A stretch of 64,000 nt of DNA from an uncultured Mycoplasmatota bacterium. GTDB taxonomy: Bacteria; Bacillota_I; Bacilli_A; RF39; UBA660. Made by a program: the position numbers and the translations under genes. Where the stretch lies: positions 20,669 to 84,668 of the forward strand of contig URNW01000004.1 in assembly GCA_900549285.1 (NCBI GenBank). The letters are read 5' to 3'. Shown here in pieces: positions 8,175 to 16,694 of the stretch; within the stretch, counting starts at the first letter, position 1; each line of letters begins with the position of its first letter. The notes under the pieces were generated by a model. The model did no database searches. It was not told where the DNA came from and saw only the letters and a program-made list of their open reading frames with translations.

Positions 8175-9641
8175 TTAATTTTTTAAATTCTTTTTAATAT
8201 CTTCAATCACATCTAATTCACTAAAATAATACTTTACTCCTTTAACATCTTGATATTCTTCATGACCTTTCCCAACCAAAAGAATCAAATCTCCTTCTTG
8301 AGCATTTTTACAAGCATATTTTATTGCATCAGCTCGATCAGTTATTTCAATATACTTCGCACCTACTTTATCTAACCCTACTTTAATATCATTATTAATA
8401 CTACTAATTTCTTCAAATCTTGGATTATCCATTGTAATAATACTAAAATCACTGGCACCCCCAATAATTTCTCCAAGATTATATCTTCTTTCTTTGGGAC
8501 GATTTCCTCCACCGCCAAAAACACTAATTAATCTTTGAGGTTTATAGGCTCGTAATGTTTTTACCAAACATTTCATGCCATCTTCTGTATGAGCATGATC
8601 AATTAATACTTTATATTTGGGGGTTACTAAAGCAATTTCCATGCGACCTCTTACTTTTATTTTTTCTAAAGCATCTTTCGCTTTTTTTATGTCTACTCCT
8701 AATTTATAGCATACAAGAATGGCACATATAGAGTTATAAATGTTAAATTCTCCTGGCATACCTGTTTTAAAATTTTCTTTTATTAATCCTTCTGTTTTAA
8801 ATTCAGTACCAAAAAATTCAGTATTATTAATTAAATGAACTTCTGTTACTTTTAAATCAGCATTATTCTTGATTCCATAGGTTGTAATTGGTTCTTTTAC
8901 GCCTTTTAATACCTCATCTAAGTATAGAGAATCACTATTACTAATAATCTCCTTACTATTTAAAAACATTTTATTTTTACATGATACATATTCTTCATGA
9001 GAAGCATGTTCATTGGGGCCAATATGATCACTTGTTACATTTGTAAGTACACCAATATCAAATATCATACCTGCTAGACGATTCATTTTAAAGGCTTGAC
9101 TTGATGCTTCCATTACAACATGTGTAATACCATTATCAAGCATCTGCCTAAAAGCTGCTTGAATTTCATATGATTCAGGAGTTGTATTATTGGTTTCTAT
9201 CACTTTATTTTTATATTTTATTCCTTGACTACCAATTAATCCACATTCTATATTAGAAAAGGCAAGCATATCCCTAATCATATGAGTTGTTGTAGTTTTT
9301 CCTGTTGTTCCTGTAACTGCGATTAATTTCAATTTAGATTGAGGATGATCAAAATAATTCATAGACATATATGATAAAGCAATTCTTGTGTCATCTACTT
9401 TAATTACCGTTACATCTTCATTTATTTCTAACAATTTTGAAATAATAATTACTTTAGCACCATTTTTGATGGCATCTAAGATATAATCATGACCATCATT
9501 GGTAGATCCTATTAAAGCAACATAGATATCATTTTCTTTTACTTTACGACTATCATATTTTATATCTTCTATTTCTATGTCTTCTCTACCTTTTAAAGTT
9601 TTATGATATACCCCATTTAAAATATTTTTTAAATTTGTCAT
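8175..9641 (-). CDS. murE: UDP-N-acetylmuramoyl-tripeptide synthetase, meso-diaminopimelate type
   Basis: 488 residues from the ATG at 9641, which follows GGAGGTAAAA; an upstream ATG at 9653 would read through that site. It ligates the third stem-peptide residue to UDP-MurNAc-L-Ala-D-Glu. It shows the ATP loop TGTTGKTTTTHM, the GGGGNRPKERR region and the substrate motif DNPRFEE. DNPR is the known signature of enzymes using meso-diaminopimelate; L-Lys enzymes differ here. That agrees with dapF lying 17 nt upstream in the same operon. The product should be DAP-type UDP-MurNAc-tripeptide. Confidence 0.93.
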   Translation of the reverse strand: MTNLKNILNGVYHKTLKGREDIEIEDIKYDSRKVKENDIYVALIGSTNDGHDYILDAIKNGAKVIIISKLLEINEDVTVIKVDDTRIALSYMSMNYFDHPQSKLKLIAVTGTTGKTTTTHMIRDMLAFSNIECGLIGSQGIKYKNKVIETNNTTPESYEIQAAFRQMLDNGITHVVMEASSQAFKMNRLAGMIFDIGVLTNVTSDHIGPNEHASHEEYVSCKNKMFLNSKEIISNSDSLYLDEVLKGVKEPITTYGIKNNADLKVTEVHLINNTEFFGTEFKTEGLIKENFKTGMPGEFNIYNSICAILVCYKLGVDIKKAKDALEKIKVRGRMEIALVTPKYKVLIDHAHTEDGMKCLVKTLRAYKPQRLISVFGGGGNRPKERRYNLGEIIGGASDFSIITMDNPRFEEISSINNDIKVGLDKVGAKYIEITDRADAIKYACKNAQEGDLILLVGKGHEEYQDVKGVKYYFSELDVIEDIKKNLKN

Positions 9642-9658
9642 TTTTACCTCCATTTAGG

Positions 9659-10513
9659 TTATTTTTTTTCTATTATATGAGAAACATCTATTTCACTTTC
9701 GAATACGAAATTACTTGGTCCTTTCATGAAAAGTTCACCATTTTCAGCATATTCAATTTCAAGTATTCCTCCTATTTGCTCTACTTTACATTTTCTATTC
9801 GTTAGGCCTAGGAGGCTTGCTATTACTACAGCTGTAGAACACCCTGTTCCACAACCAATTGTTTCACCAGTTCCTCTTTCCCATTCTCTTATTTTAATGT
9901 AGTTTTTATTTACGATTTCGGCAAAAGTTACATTGGTTCTATTTGGAAAGATTTCCCGATTATTTTCTATAGCAGGGCCAAAACTTGCTACATCAAAATT
10001 CATGACGTCATCAACAAATAAAACGGTATGAGGATTTCCCCAAGATAAACTACTTAATTTAAAAGTTTGATCTAATATCTTAACTTCTTCTAAAATAAAT
10101 TTATCCTTCTTTGTATTTACAGGAATCTTTTTTGAATCAAATATTGGTTTGGAAATATTAGCACGAATATTACTAACCTTACCATCTGTAACTTCTAATT
10201 CTAAAGTTTTAATTCCACCTAAAGTTTCAACTTTTAGGGTTGTCTTATCTGTTAATTTATGATCATATACATATTTACCCACACTGCGAATTGCATTGCC
10301 ACACATTTCAGCTTCTGTTCCATCAGGATTAAAAATACGCATTTTAAAGTCTGCTAACTTGCTTGGACAAATCAAAACCATTCCATCACTCCCTATTCCA
10401 AAATGACGGTCTGATACAAAACGAGCTAATTCATTTAAATTATCTAATTTTTGGTTTATGGCATCTATATATACATAATCATTACCATAAGCTTGCATTT
10501 TTGTAAATCTCAT
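9659..10513 (-). CDS. dapF: Diaminopimelate epimerase
   Basis: 284 residues, full length. It converts LL- to meso-diaminopimelate without cofactor using two Cys. Both catalytic Cys contexts are present: EMCGNAIRS (about 69-77) and GCGTGCSTA (about 217-225). The start MRFTKMQAYGNDYVYID matches the family. It lies between the PLP enzyme (9 nt away) and murE (17 nt away), so DAP formation and use are made together. Other lysine/DAP-pathway genes are not in this window. Confidence 0.95.
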   Translation of the reverse strand: MRFTKMQAYGNDYVYIDAINQKLDNLNELARFVSDRHFGIGSDGMVLICPSKLADFKMRIFNPDGTEAEMCGNAIRSVGKYVYDHKLTDKTTLKVETLGGIKTLELEVTDGKVSNIRANISKPIFDSKKIPVNTKKDKFILEEVKILDQTFKLSSLSWGNPHTVLFVDDVMNFDVASFGPAIENNREIFPNRTNVTFAEIVNKNYIKIREWERGTGETIGCGTGCSTAVVIASLLGLTNRKCKVEQIGGILEIEYAENGELFMKGPSNFVFESEIDVSHIIEKK

Positions 10514-10521
10514 AGATCCTC

Positions 10522-11700
10522 CTATTCTAAAGCTTGAGCTAAATCATTAATGATATCTTCAGCATCTTCAATCCCTACTGATAATCTAAGCAAACGATCA
10601 TTGATACCTAATTTTAATCTTTCTTCTTCTGGTACTTCATGATGGGTTACTACTACAGGGTAACAAATTAAACTCTCTACTCCTCCTAGGCTACCTGCAA
10701 AAATAATCATATTTAACTTCTCTAATACTTTTAAAGCGGTTTCTTTTGTGTCTACCTCAAAAGATAATAAACCACCAAAGCCTGTTGATTGCTTTATTGT
10801 AGTTTTATAATCTTTATGATCTTTAAAGCCTGTAAAATATACTTTTGTTACTTTAGGATGATTTCTTAAAAATTCAGCTACTTTAATAGCATTTTCATTA
10901 TGTCTTTGCATTCTTATCTCTAAAGTTTTTAAGCCTCTTAAAGTTAACCAAGCATTTAATGGAGCTAAGCATGCTCCTTGATAAGTTAAAAAGGCACGCA
11001 TTGGAGAAAAGTATTCATCTGTTTTTGTAATTACAAAACCTGCCATAGTATCGTTGTGTCCTTCTAAATATTTCGTTCCACTATGAATTACGATATCTGC
11101 CCCTAATGTTAATGGCTTTTGATAATATGGTGTTAATAAGGTATTATCAACGACAACAATAATCCCTTTTTCCTTCGCTATTTTAGATATTTCAGCTATA
11201 TCTGTTACTTTCATAGTTGGATTAGTAGGGGACTCAATAAATACCATTTTTGTATTTTCTTTTATACTACTCTTAAATAATTCTAAATCACTTAAATCAA
11301 CAAATTCTGTTTCGATTCCTCTTTCTCTTAATTCAGTCTTAGCTATTTCATAAGTTCCCCCATAAATATCATCTGATAATATTAAATGATCTTTGTTTTT
11401 TAAAAGACTAAATACACACATAACAGCAGCCATTCCACTTGATAAAGCTAAAGCATGCTCTCCTTCTTCTAATATGGCTAGAGTTCGTTCTAATTCCTCT
11501 ACTGTTGGATTTTGAAGTCTCGTATAATCATATCCATAAGAATCTTGTAAAGCTCTAAAACGAAACGTTGCTGTTTGGAATATTGGAAAACTTACTGATC
11601 CTGTAAAGGGATCATGTCCTACTGCTCCATGTACAACTTTTGATCCTATTTTTAATTCTTCCTTTTTATCATATTCTTGATAGTTTGTAAATTTTTTCAT
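10522..11700 (-). CDS. Cys/Met-metabolism PLP enzyme (cystathionine gamma-synthase/lyase family)
   Basis: 392 residues of the trans-sulfuration PLP family (fold type I). The PLP lysine motif SGTKYLEGHND (about 206-216), the aspartate motif VVVDNTLLTPYY and the substrate-phosphate YDYTRLQNPT are present. The family includes cystathionine gamma-synthase, cystathionine beta/gamma-lyase, methionine gamma-lyase and homocysteine synthase; sequence alone does not separate them. It is first in an operon with dapF and murE and has a strong promoter at 11736-11763. Pairing with DAP genes could reflect C-S lyase use of DAP-like substrates or simple co-housing. I favour the general call. Confidence 0.85.
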   Translation of the reverse strand: MKKFTNYQEYDKKEELKIGSKVVHGAVGHDPFTGSVSFPIFQTATFRFRALQDSYGYDYTRLQNPTVEELERTLAILEEGEHALALSSGMAAVMCVFSLLKNKDHLILSDDIYGGTYEIAKTELRERGIETEFVDLSDLELFKSSIKENTKMVFIESPTNPTMKVTDIAEISKIAKEKGIIVVVDNTLLTPYYQKPLTLGADIVIHSGTKYLEGHNDTMAGFVITKTDEYFSPMRAFLTYQGACLAPLNAWLTLRGLKTLEIRMQRHNENAIKVAEFLRNHPKVTKVYFTGFKDHKDYKTTIKQSTGFGGLLSFEVDTKETALKVLEKLNMIIFAGSLGGVESLICYPVVVTHHEVPEEERLKLGINDRLLRLSVGIEDAEDIINDLAQALE

Positions 11701-11735
11701 TATGAACCTCCTTATACAAACAATTATCTAATTTT

Positions 11736-11763
11736 AGTATAACATTTAGTAAAAAAATGTCAA
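11736..11763 (-). promoter_or_regulatory. Promoter of the PLP enzyme-dapF-murE operon
   Basis: Minus strand TTGACA (11763-11758) and TATACT (11741-11736) with a 16-nt spacer, 35 nt before the start codon. Confidence 0.7.
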
Positions 11764-11797
11764 TAAAACTAGGTTTTACTTTACATTAAAACATATG

Positions 11798-11827
11798 AAA
11801 AAAGAAGTTATTTATTATTATTACTTC
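11798..11827 (-). terminator. Intrinsic terminator of the kinase-like gene
   Basis: Stem GAAGT (11804-11808) and ACTTC (11823-11827) with a T-run on the minus strand. The stop codon lies inside the hairpin. Confidence 0.5.
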
Positions 11828-12390
11828 TTATTTATTATTTCAAACAGTTTATTAATCTCATTATATGCTTCATTAAAATTATCCATTGCTATTTCATAAA
11901 CTTTTGTATTTTTTAACTTCTTTATATCACGAATTAAACTTTTATACATATTTTGTTGATTAACACTATTTTCTAAACTAAAATTTTGATAGTTATGATG
12001 TTCTCTATTTAATCTTATTTTATATATATTTACATCTTTCAAATATAAAGAAATATAATGAATATCATAATTTAAGTTTTCTAACATTTTTAATAGTTCA
12101 TTATATACATCATCAAAACTATATTCTTTATATCCTAGTTTACAATATACTTGTTCTGTAAAAAAAGTTCGATCAAAAACTAAATTAATATTGCTATTTT
12201 CAATTTCTTTCATATATTTCAATAAAGCATAATACATTTCTTTGCTTTTTATTTTTCCTTGTTCTGTTTTATCAGCTTGTCCTGATAGACGATAAAGATT
12301 TGATGCTGGAATATTTTCTCTTAAATAGTTTACTAAGTGTGTTTTCCCACATCCTTGTGGTCCTTCAACAATAATACATTGTGCTTTCAT
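11821..12390 (-). CDS. P-loop nucleotide kinase-like protein (dNMP/thymidylate kinase-like)
   Basis: 189 residues. The Walker A loop is EGPQGCGKTHL (about 9-19). A DRTFFTEQVY segment (about 92-101) resembles the DR-containing substrate site of deoxynucleoside and thymidylate kinases. The C-terminal half is charged and helical, with a possible LID at RLNREHHN. It lacks the conserved remainder of canonical bacterial Tmk and looks more like phage-type deoxynucleoside/deoxynucleotide kinases. It sits directly downstream of a 27-codon relic of a true thymidylate kinase start and of a ThyX-like gene. It may have replaced the lost enzyme; that is inference. A GGAG site precedes its ATG. Confidence 0.65.
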   Translation of the reverse strand: MKAQCIIVEGPQGCGKTHLVNYLRENIPASNLYRLSGQADKTEQGKIKSKEMYYALLKYMKEIENSNINLVFDRTFFTEQVYCKLGYKEYSFDDVYNELLKMLENLNYDIHYISLYLKDVNIYKIRLNREHHNYQNFSLENSVNQQNMYKSLIRDIKKLKNTKVYEIAMDNFNEAYNEINKLFEIINKK

Positions 12391-12441
12391 TATTTTATTC
12401 TCCTATATCTTACATATTTATAATTCATTTTTTCTTTTTTC

Positions 12442-12525
12442 TTATTCTTTTTCCGTTAGTAATTTTATTTGTGTCTCTTTTCCAGAACAATCTGTTCCCT
12501 CAATTACGATTAATTTCCCTTTCAT
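12442..12525 (-). pseudogene. Truncated thymidylate kinase N terminus (27 codons)
   Basis: ATG at 12525 opens a frame of 27 residues beginning MKGKLIVIEGTDCSGKETQ. This is the exact beginning of a bacterial dTMP kinase with its Walker A loop (EGTDxSGK). It ends at a TAA at 12442, before any other kinase motif. No continuation of Tmk is found in the three frames of the 51 nt to the next gene. The start lies 4 nt before the end of the ThyX-like gene region. It is best read as the relic of a tmk deleted or replaced by the kinase-like gene that follows, not as a working protein. Confidence 0.6.
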
Positions 12526-12528
12526 AAT

Positions 12529-13836
12529 TTAAAATTTCCTTCTTATTCTTGGATGTCCGCATGGACTTGGGCACTTATAATCTGGATACATACATCTTAG
12601 CTTATTAATGTATGGCTTTAATCTTTCCGCTAATTCTGTTTTTCCTTCTTTTAAAAGTCCTTCATAAATATCTGGTAACATTACATTTGTAAACATATCT
12701 TCTGTTTCTAAAAATGCTCTATCGCATGCTCTTTCTTTCCCCACATAATTTACTAAATGTTTTAACGGACCATTAGCATTTACTTTAACTATTTTACCTT
12801 GAGGATAAAATTTATTAACTTTTAAAATATCGTTCAACCATTCCTTCGTTAAGTCTTCTTTTCCACTTAATAAAAGTGGTATATAGAATTTTTCTTCTTC
12901 TAAAGATGGGGTAGACATTTCATAATTGATAGTTCTATGACGGTGAAATTGGGCAAGGCTAGCTAAAGATATTTCCATATTATAACTAAATGCTACTCCG
13001 TATTCATTTGGCATACCTATTCCTGAAAATCTATTCCGTTCAGCAAATAAAGATAAATCTATTTCTTTATTATTTTTATATAATAAATCTTCACTTTCAT
13101 TTCTAGCTAATTTAGGACATAAATCATAGACATCTTTTTCTGTTAATAAAACATCAATATCTTTTAATCCTTGAATGAATTCTTTTAAATATGGTATTAA
13201 TAATTTTTCAAAATCATTTTGTGGACTCTCTATAATTCTTTGCATATATAAGCATAGCTTATTTATTTGAGCAAAAGGTACCGTGTAAGTTAATGTTGTT
13301 GGCATAAATACACTAACCATGTATCTAGCATTTTCTTGAGCTATCTTTTTTATTGCACTTGCTGCTTTCTTATTTGTTTTTTCTTCCGTATCTCCTTTGT
13401 TAAATTTCTTAAAAAAGTCTAGATATTCATGATTTAATATTTTAATAAAAATATTTAACCACTTATCATATAATTCTACTTCTAAATCACTAATATATTC
13501 ATTTGGTTTTACTTCTGTATATCTAAGTGATCTTTCATCAGCAGCATATTGATGTTCGTTGTTAAGAATCATACATAAAATTTTAGGAATTCCAACAATT
13601 TCTAATGATACCTGTGGTTGTTCACTTGGCGAAGTATGATCACTTATAATTGTATTTATTCCTCTTTCAATTATACGCTCTTCTGTTTCTGTTTCGCGTA
13701 TCATCACTGGTGTTATTTCGCCTTCTTTAAAACATACTGCTGCTTTAATTCCAGCATCATATAGTGCTTTCTTTTTATCAAATCTCTTTTTATTCTTTGT
13801 CAAAAATCCAGAGTTTGGATCTAATGTGATTTTCAA
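12529..13836 (-). CDS. thyX: Tandem-domain FAD-dependent thymidylate synthase-like protein
   Basis: 435 residues, about twice a usual ThyX, starting at a TTG preceded by AAGGAAG. The N-terminal half has EHQYAADERSLRYTEV (94-109), aligned with the ThyX RHRxxSxNxxSxRY motif but with Glu and Gln replacing the two Arg. ENARYMVSVFMPTTLTYT (168-185) resembles the E.aR..lP..T segment. The C-terminal half has HRHRTINYEMS (298-308), a closer but one-residue-short RHR motif, and NGPLKHLVNYVGKERACDRA. The C terminus holds three Cys and a His (YKCPSPCGHP). ThyX methylates dUMP with FAD and methylene-THF. The fold call is fairly good; activity is uncertain because of the motif changes. Confidence 0.7.
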   Translation of the reverse strand: MKITLDPNSGFLTKNKKRFDKKKALYDAGIKAAVCFKEGEITPVMIRETETEERIIERGINTIISDHTSPSEQPQVSLEIVGIPKILCMILNNEHQYAADERSLRYTEVKPNEYISDLEVELYDKWLNIFIKILNHEYLDFFKKFNKGDTEEKTNKKAASAIKKIAQENARYMVSVFMPTTLTYTVPFAQINKLCLYMQRIIESPQNDFEKLLIPYLKEFIQGLKDIDVLLTEKDVYDLCPKLARNESEDLLYKNNKEIDLSLFAERNRFSGIGMPNEYGVAFSYNMEISLASLAQFHRHRTINYEMSTPSLEEEKFYIPLLLSGKEDLTKEWLNDILKVNKFYPQGKIVKVNANGPLKHLVNYVGKERACDRAFLETEDMFTNVMLPDIYEGLLKEGKTELAERLKPYINKLRCMYPDYKCPSPCGHPRIRRKF

Positions 13837-13868
13837 TGTACTTCTTCCTTTCTAGTTTTTATTATAGC

Positions 13869-13899
13869 AAAAAAGATATAGACATTCTATATCTTTTTT
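13869..13899 (-). terminator. Strong bidirectional-looking terminator after clpC
   Basis: Perfect 14-bp stem (13869-13882 with 13886-13899; core GATATAGA/TCTATATC) with a 3-nt loop and T-runs on both strands. It lies 52 nt past the clpC stop. Confidence 0.8.
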
Positions 13900-13950
13900 C
13901 ATTTTATATTCTTCAAATTTAACATGCTTAGAAAATTGCAATTTTTAAAT

Positions 13951-16089
13951 TTAATTTTCTATTTTTAATTTATACTTATCAATTATTTTATTTAAATAAC
14001 GAAAGCCATATTTCTCATATGATGTATCTTTTAGTAATTTTTCGTACTCTAAATTTTCATCTTGTATTTTTTCTTTTAAATAACTTAGGGCTTGTTCTTT
14101 AGTTAGAGCATTAAATTCAATTATATCATCAAATCTTCCTAAAAATTCTTCACTAAAGTATTCCGTTAGATTGTCTTTTTTGGTATCTAAAAATCCAACG
14201 AAATTATTTTTATAAGCATTAGATGTCATAATAATTAAAGTATGAGAAAAGTCTATTTCTTCTCCGTGAGCATCATGAATTGTTCCTTCATCCATAATTT
14301 GTAAAAATAAATTCATTACACTTGGATGGGCTTTTTCTAATTCATCTACTAAAATAATAGAATATGGGTTATATTTTACTTCTTTCAATATAAATGAATC
14401 ATTATATCCTATATATCCACCATGTGTACCAATTAATTTACTTAATGAAGAAGAATCTTTATATTCACTCATATCTAATCGAATAAAATGATTGCCTGTT
14501 ATTTTACTAATTAATTTTACACTTGATGTTTTTCCTATACCACTTGGACCTATTAATAATAATTTAGTTTGATGTTCTTTCTCATAAAATAATTTTAAGT
14601 TCTCTATTAATTTATTTAATGGTTCTTCTTCATATAAAATATTTATAAATAATTCTTTTTTTAGTTTTTCTAATATTTCTTTTTTATTAACAAATAAAGG
14701 AATATTACTTTTCGCTTCAATTACTCTTAATATATCTTCTTTTGTAATACTATCATTTTTACTTTCTTTTATGGATTTTATTTTACTTTCTAATTCACTT
14801 ATTTTTAAACATATATCTAAAGCTTTATTAAACTTATTTTCTAAAACACTTTTTTCTTTTAACTTTGTTAGTTCTTTTAGCTTTTTTTCTACTTCTATTA
14901 ATTCATCTTTTTGTAAATTTTTTCTTTTTACATAAGCACATACACTATCTAATAAATCAATTGTTTTATCTGGATTCTTTTTTGTAAATAAATATTTATT
15001 TGCTAAAAAGGTCATGTCTTCTATATTTTCATTTGTTATCTTTATATTATGATGATGTTCATAAGTTTCTTTTAATCCCTTTAATATTTCTTTTGTTTCT
15101 TCTAAAGTTGGTTCTTTTATTAAAATAGTTTCAAATCTTCTTTCTAAAGCTTTATCTTTCGATATAAAACGTTCATATTCTTCTGTTGTCGTGGCTCCAA
15201 TTACTTTTATTTCTCCTCTTGCTAAATAAGGTTTTAAAATATCTCCTGCATTAATTGCTCCTTCTGCTCCTCCTGCATTTACCATAGTATGAATTTCATC
15301 TATAAATAAAATAATATTTTTATTTTTTATAATTTCTTTAATAATTTTAGTCAATCTTTCTTCAAATTCTCCACGATACTTTGTACCACTTACTAAATCT
15401 CCCATGGGTAAATCTATAATTTTTTTATTTAATAAAATCATAGGTACTTCTTTATTTTTAATTCTTCTAGCTAATTCTTCAACAATAGCGGTCTTTCCTA
15501 CTCCAGCTGGGCCTATTAAAAGAGGATTACACTTTTTTTTCCGCATTAAAACTTCTATTACACTATTAATCTCTTTATCTCTTCCTATTACTTTATCAAA
15601 ATTATTTGTCAAATCATTTAATACTCTCCCTACAGTCATTACTTCTAGTTTTTCCCCTTTTATATTTTGAGGCTTTATTTTTAATTCGTCATATAAGTCA
15701 TCTAAATTGATGTTCATTCCAATCATGATACGAATGGCTATTCCTTCTCCTTCTTCTAACATAGCTAGTAAGAGATGACTTTCTGTTACAACTCCTTTAT
15801 TATTTTCTTTTGCATCACTTAATGCGTTTGATAAAACTCTTTTTAGTAATGGCGTATAAAGATTTACATCTATATTTTTTTTAGGTATTCCTACTATATC
15901 AATTAATTCTTGTTTAAATTTTTTGTATGTTAATCCTATTTCTTCTAAACGATCTTTTATTTCACTGTTATTTTTTAATATAGCTAGTAATAAATGTTCG
16001 CTACCTACATAGGGATGCGATAATAGTTTTCTTTCTTCTTCTGCATCTTTTAAAATTTTACTTCCTATAAATCCAAAGTTATTAAACAT
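13951..16089 (-). CDS. clpC: ClpC-type AAA+ protease ATPase
   Basis: 712 residues from the ATG at 16089; the upstream ATG at 16107 contains the GGAGG site of this start. It holds a double Clp N repeat (about 1-140). The first AAA module has Walker A GPAGVGKT and Walker [12 protein letters not shown] short middle domain follows, then a second AAA module with GPSGIGKT and IILVDELEKAH. The short middle region, unlike the long coiled coil of the ClpB at 33180, puts it with ClpC/ClpA unfoldases that feed ClpP. It is shorter than typical ClpC (about 810). mcsA/mcsB/ctsR are not adjacent, so control differs from Bacillus. Confidence 0.85.
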   Translation of the reverse strand: MFNNFGFIGSKILKDAEEERKLLSHPYVGSEHLLLAILKNNSEIKDRLEEIGLTYKKFKQELIDIVGIPKKNIDVNLYTPLLKRVLSNALSDAKENNKGVVTESHLLLAMLEEGEGIAIRIMIGMNINLDDLYDELKIKPQNIKGEKLEVMTVGRVLNDLTNNFDKVIGRDKEINSVIEVLMRKKKCNPLLIGPAGVGKTAIVEELARRIKNKEVPMILLNKKIIDLPMGDLVSGTKYRGEFEERLTKIIKEIIKNKNIILFIDEIHTMVNAGGAEGAINAGDILKPYLARGEIKVIGATTTEEYERFISKDKALERRFETILIKEPTLEETKEILKGLKETYEHHHNIKITNENIEDMTFLANKYLFTKKNPDKTIDLLDSVCAYVKRKNLQKDELIEVEKKLKELTKLKEKSVLENKFNKALDICLKISELESKIKSIKESKNDSITKEDILRVIEAKSNIPLFVNKKEILEKLKKELFINILYEEEPLNKLIENLKLFYEKEHQTKLLLIGPSGIGKTSSVKLISKITGNHFIRLDMSEYKDSSSLSKLIGTHGGYIGYNDSFILKEVKYNPYSIILVDELEKAHPSVMNLFLQIMDEGTIHDAHGEEIDFSHTLIIMTSNAYKNNFVGFLDTKKDNLTEYFSEEFLGRFDDIIEFNALTKEQALSYLKEKIQDENLEYEKLLKDTSYEKYGFRYLNKIIDKYKLKIEN

Positions 16090-16121
16090 AAAGTGCCTCC
16101 ATTTCATTCTATTCTAATGAT

Positions 16122-16155
16122 GGAAAAAAAAGACCAACTTTATTCAAGTTTGGCT
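16122..16155 (-). terminator. Intrinsic terminator of the Nudix gene
   Basis: Stem AGACCAACTT (16131-16140) and AAGTTTGGCT (16146-16155), a 10-bp stem with one wobble, followed by a run of T on the minus strand. The Nudix stop is within the stem. Confidence 0.75.
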
Positions 16156-16621
16156 AATCTTTATTAATAAAATGAAAAATAGATTGATCTTTTAAATGCT
16201 TAAATACAAGGGATGGCTCTACTTTTGATTTTTTTAATTCACTTTCTTCTATCCAGTAAAATTTAGCTTTTTTCTTTTCTTCTAAATTTATGATAGAAGT
16301 TTGTTTATATACTTCAGGATTTTTAAACTTTAATTCATGAATGATTAGGATTTCATGATAAGGACTATTTGTATAGCGAGATGTAAAAAAATTTTCTAAT
16401 ATGCCAATTGTTCTTACATATTCTGTCTTTTCGTTTATCTCTTCTAATATTTCCCTTTTTATTGCTGTTATACTATCTTCTCCTAATTTACATCTACCCC
16501 CTATTAAGCCATAGTAGTCTACTTCTGAATTTTTTTCTACTAATAATTTATCTTGATATCTAATAATAGCCGCTACACGATAATTAAAAGTAAAGTCGTT
16601 TTCTTTAAAATTGATATCCAC
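16154..16621 (-). CDS. Nudix hydrolase
   Basis: 155 residues. The Nudix box is intact: GGRCKLGEDSITAIKREILEE (about 42-62) satisfies Gx5Ex7REUxEE, which binds Mg2+ for cleavage of a nucleoside diphosphate linked to another group. An IIRYQDKLLVEKN strand precedes the box, as in MutT-like sanitising hydrolases, and an FYWIEESEL segment follows. The substrate cannot be predicted. It lies between pyk and clpC, with terminators on both sides, so it is probably monocistronic. Confidence 0.88.
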   Translation of the reverse strand: MDINFKENDFTFNYRVAAIIRYQDKLLVEKNSEVDYYGLIGGRCKLGEDSITAIKREILEEINEKTEYVRTIGILENFFTSRYTNSPYHEILIIHELKFKNPEVYKQTSIINLEEKKKAKFYWIEESELKKSKVEPSLVFKHLKDQSIFHFINKD

Positions 16622-16655
16622 TTCATAGCCTCCTTTTCTCTATTAAATTATATAT

Positions 16656-16694
16656 CAAATAGAAAAGAAATCAATTATTTGTTATTGATTTCTT
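16656..16694 (-). terminator. Intrinsic terminator of pyk
   Basis: 11-bp perfect stem AAGAAATCAAT (16665-16675) and ATTGATTTCTT (16684-16694), followed on the minus strand by TTCTATTTG. The pyk stop is in the stem region. Confidence 0.7.

Noticed and set aside
12442..12525. A real 27-residue P-loop micropeptide
   Set aside because: The sequence is the exact beginning of a much larger enzyme family and ends before any further motif, so a truncation relic is simpler.
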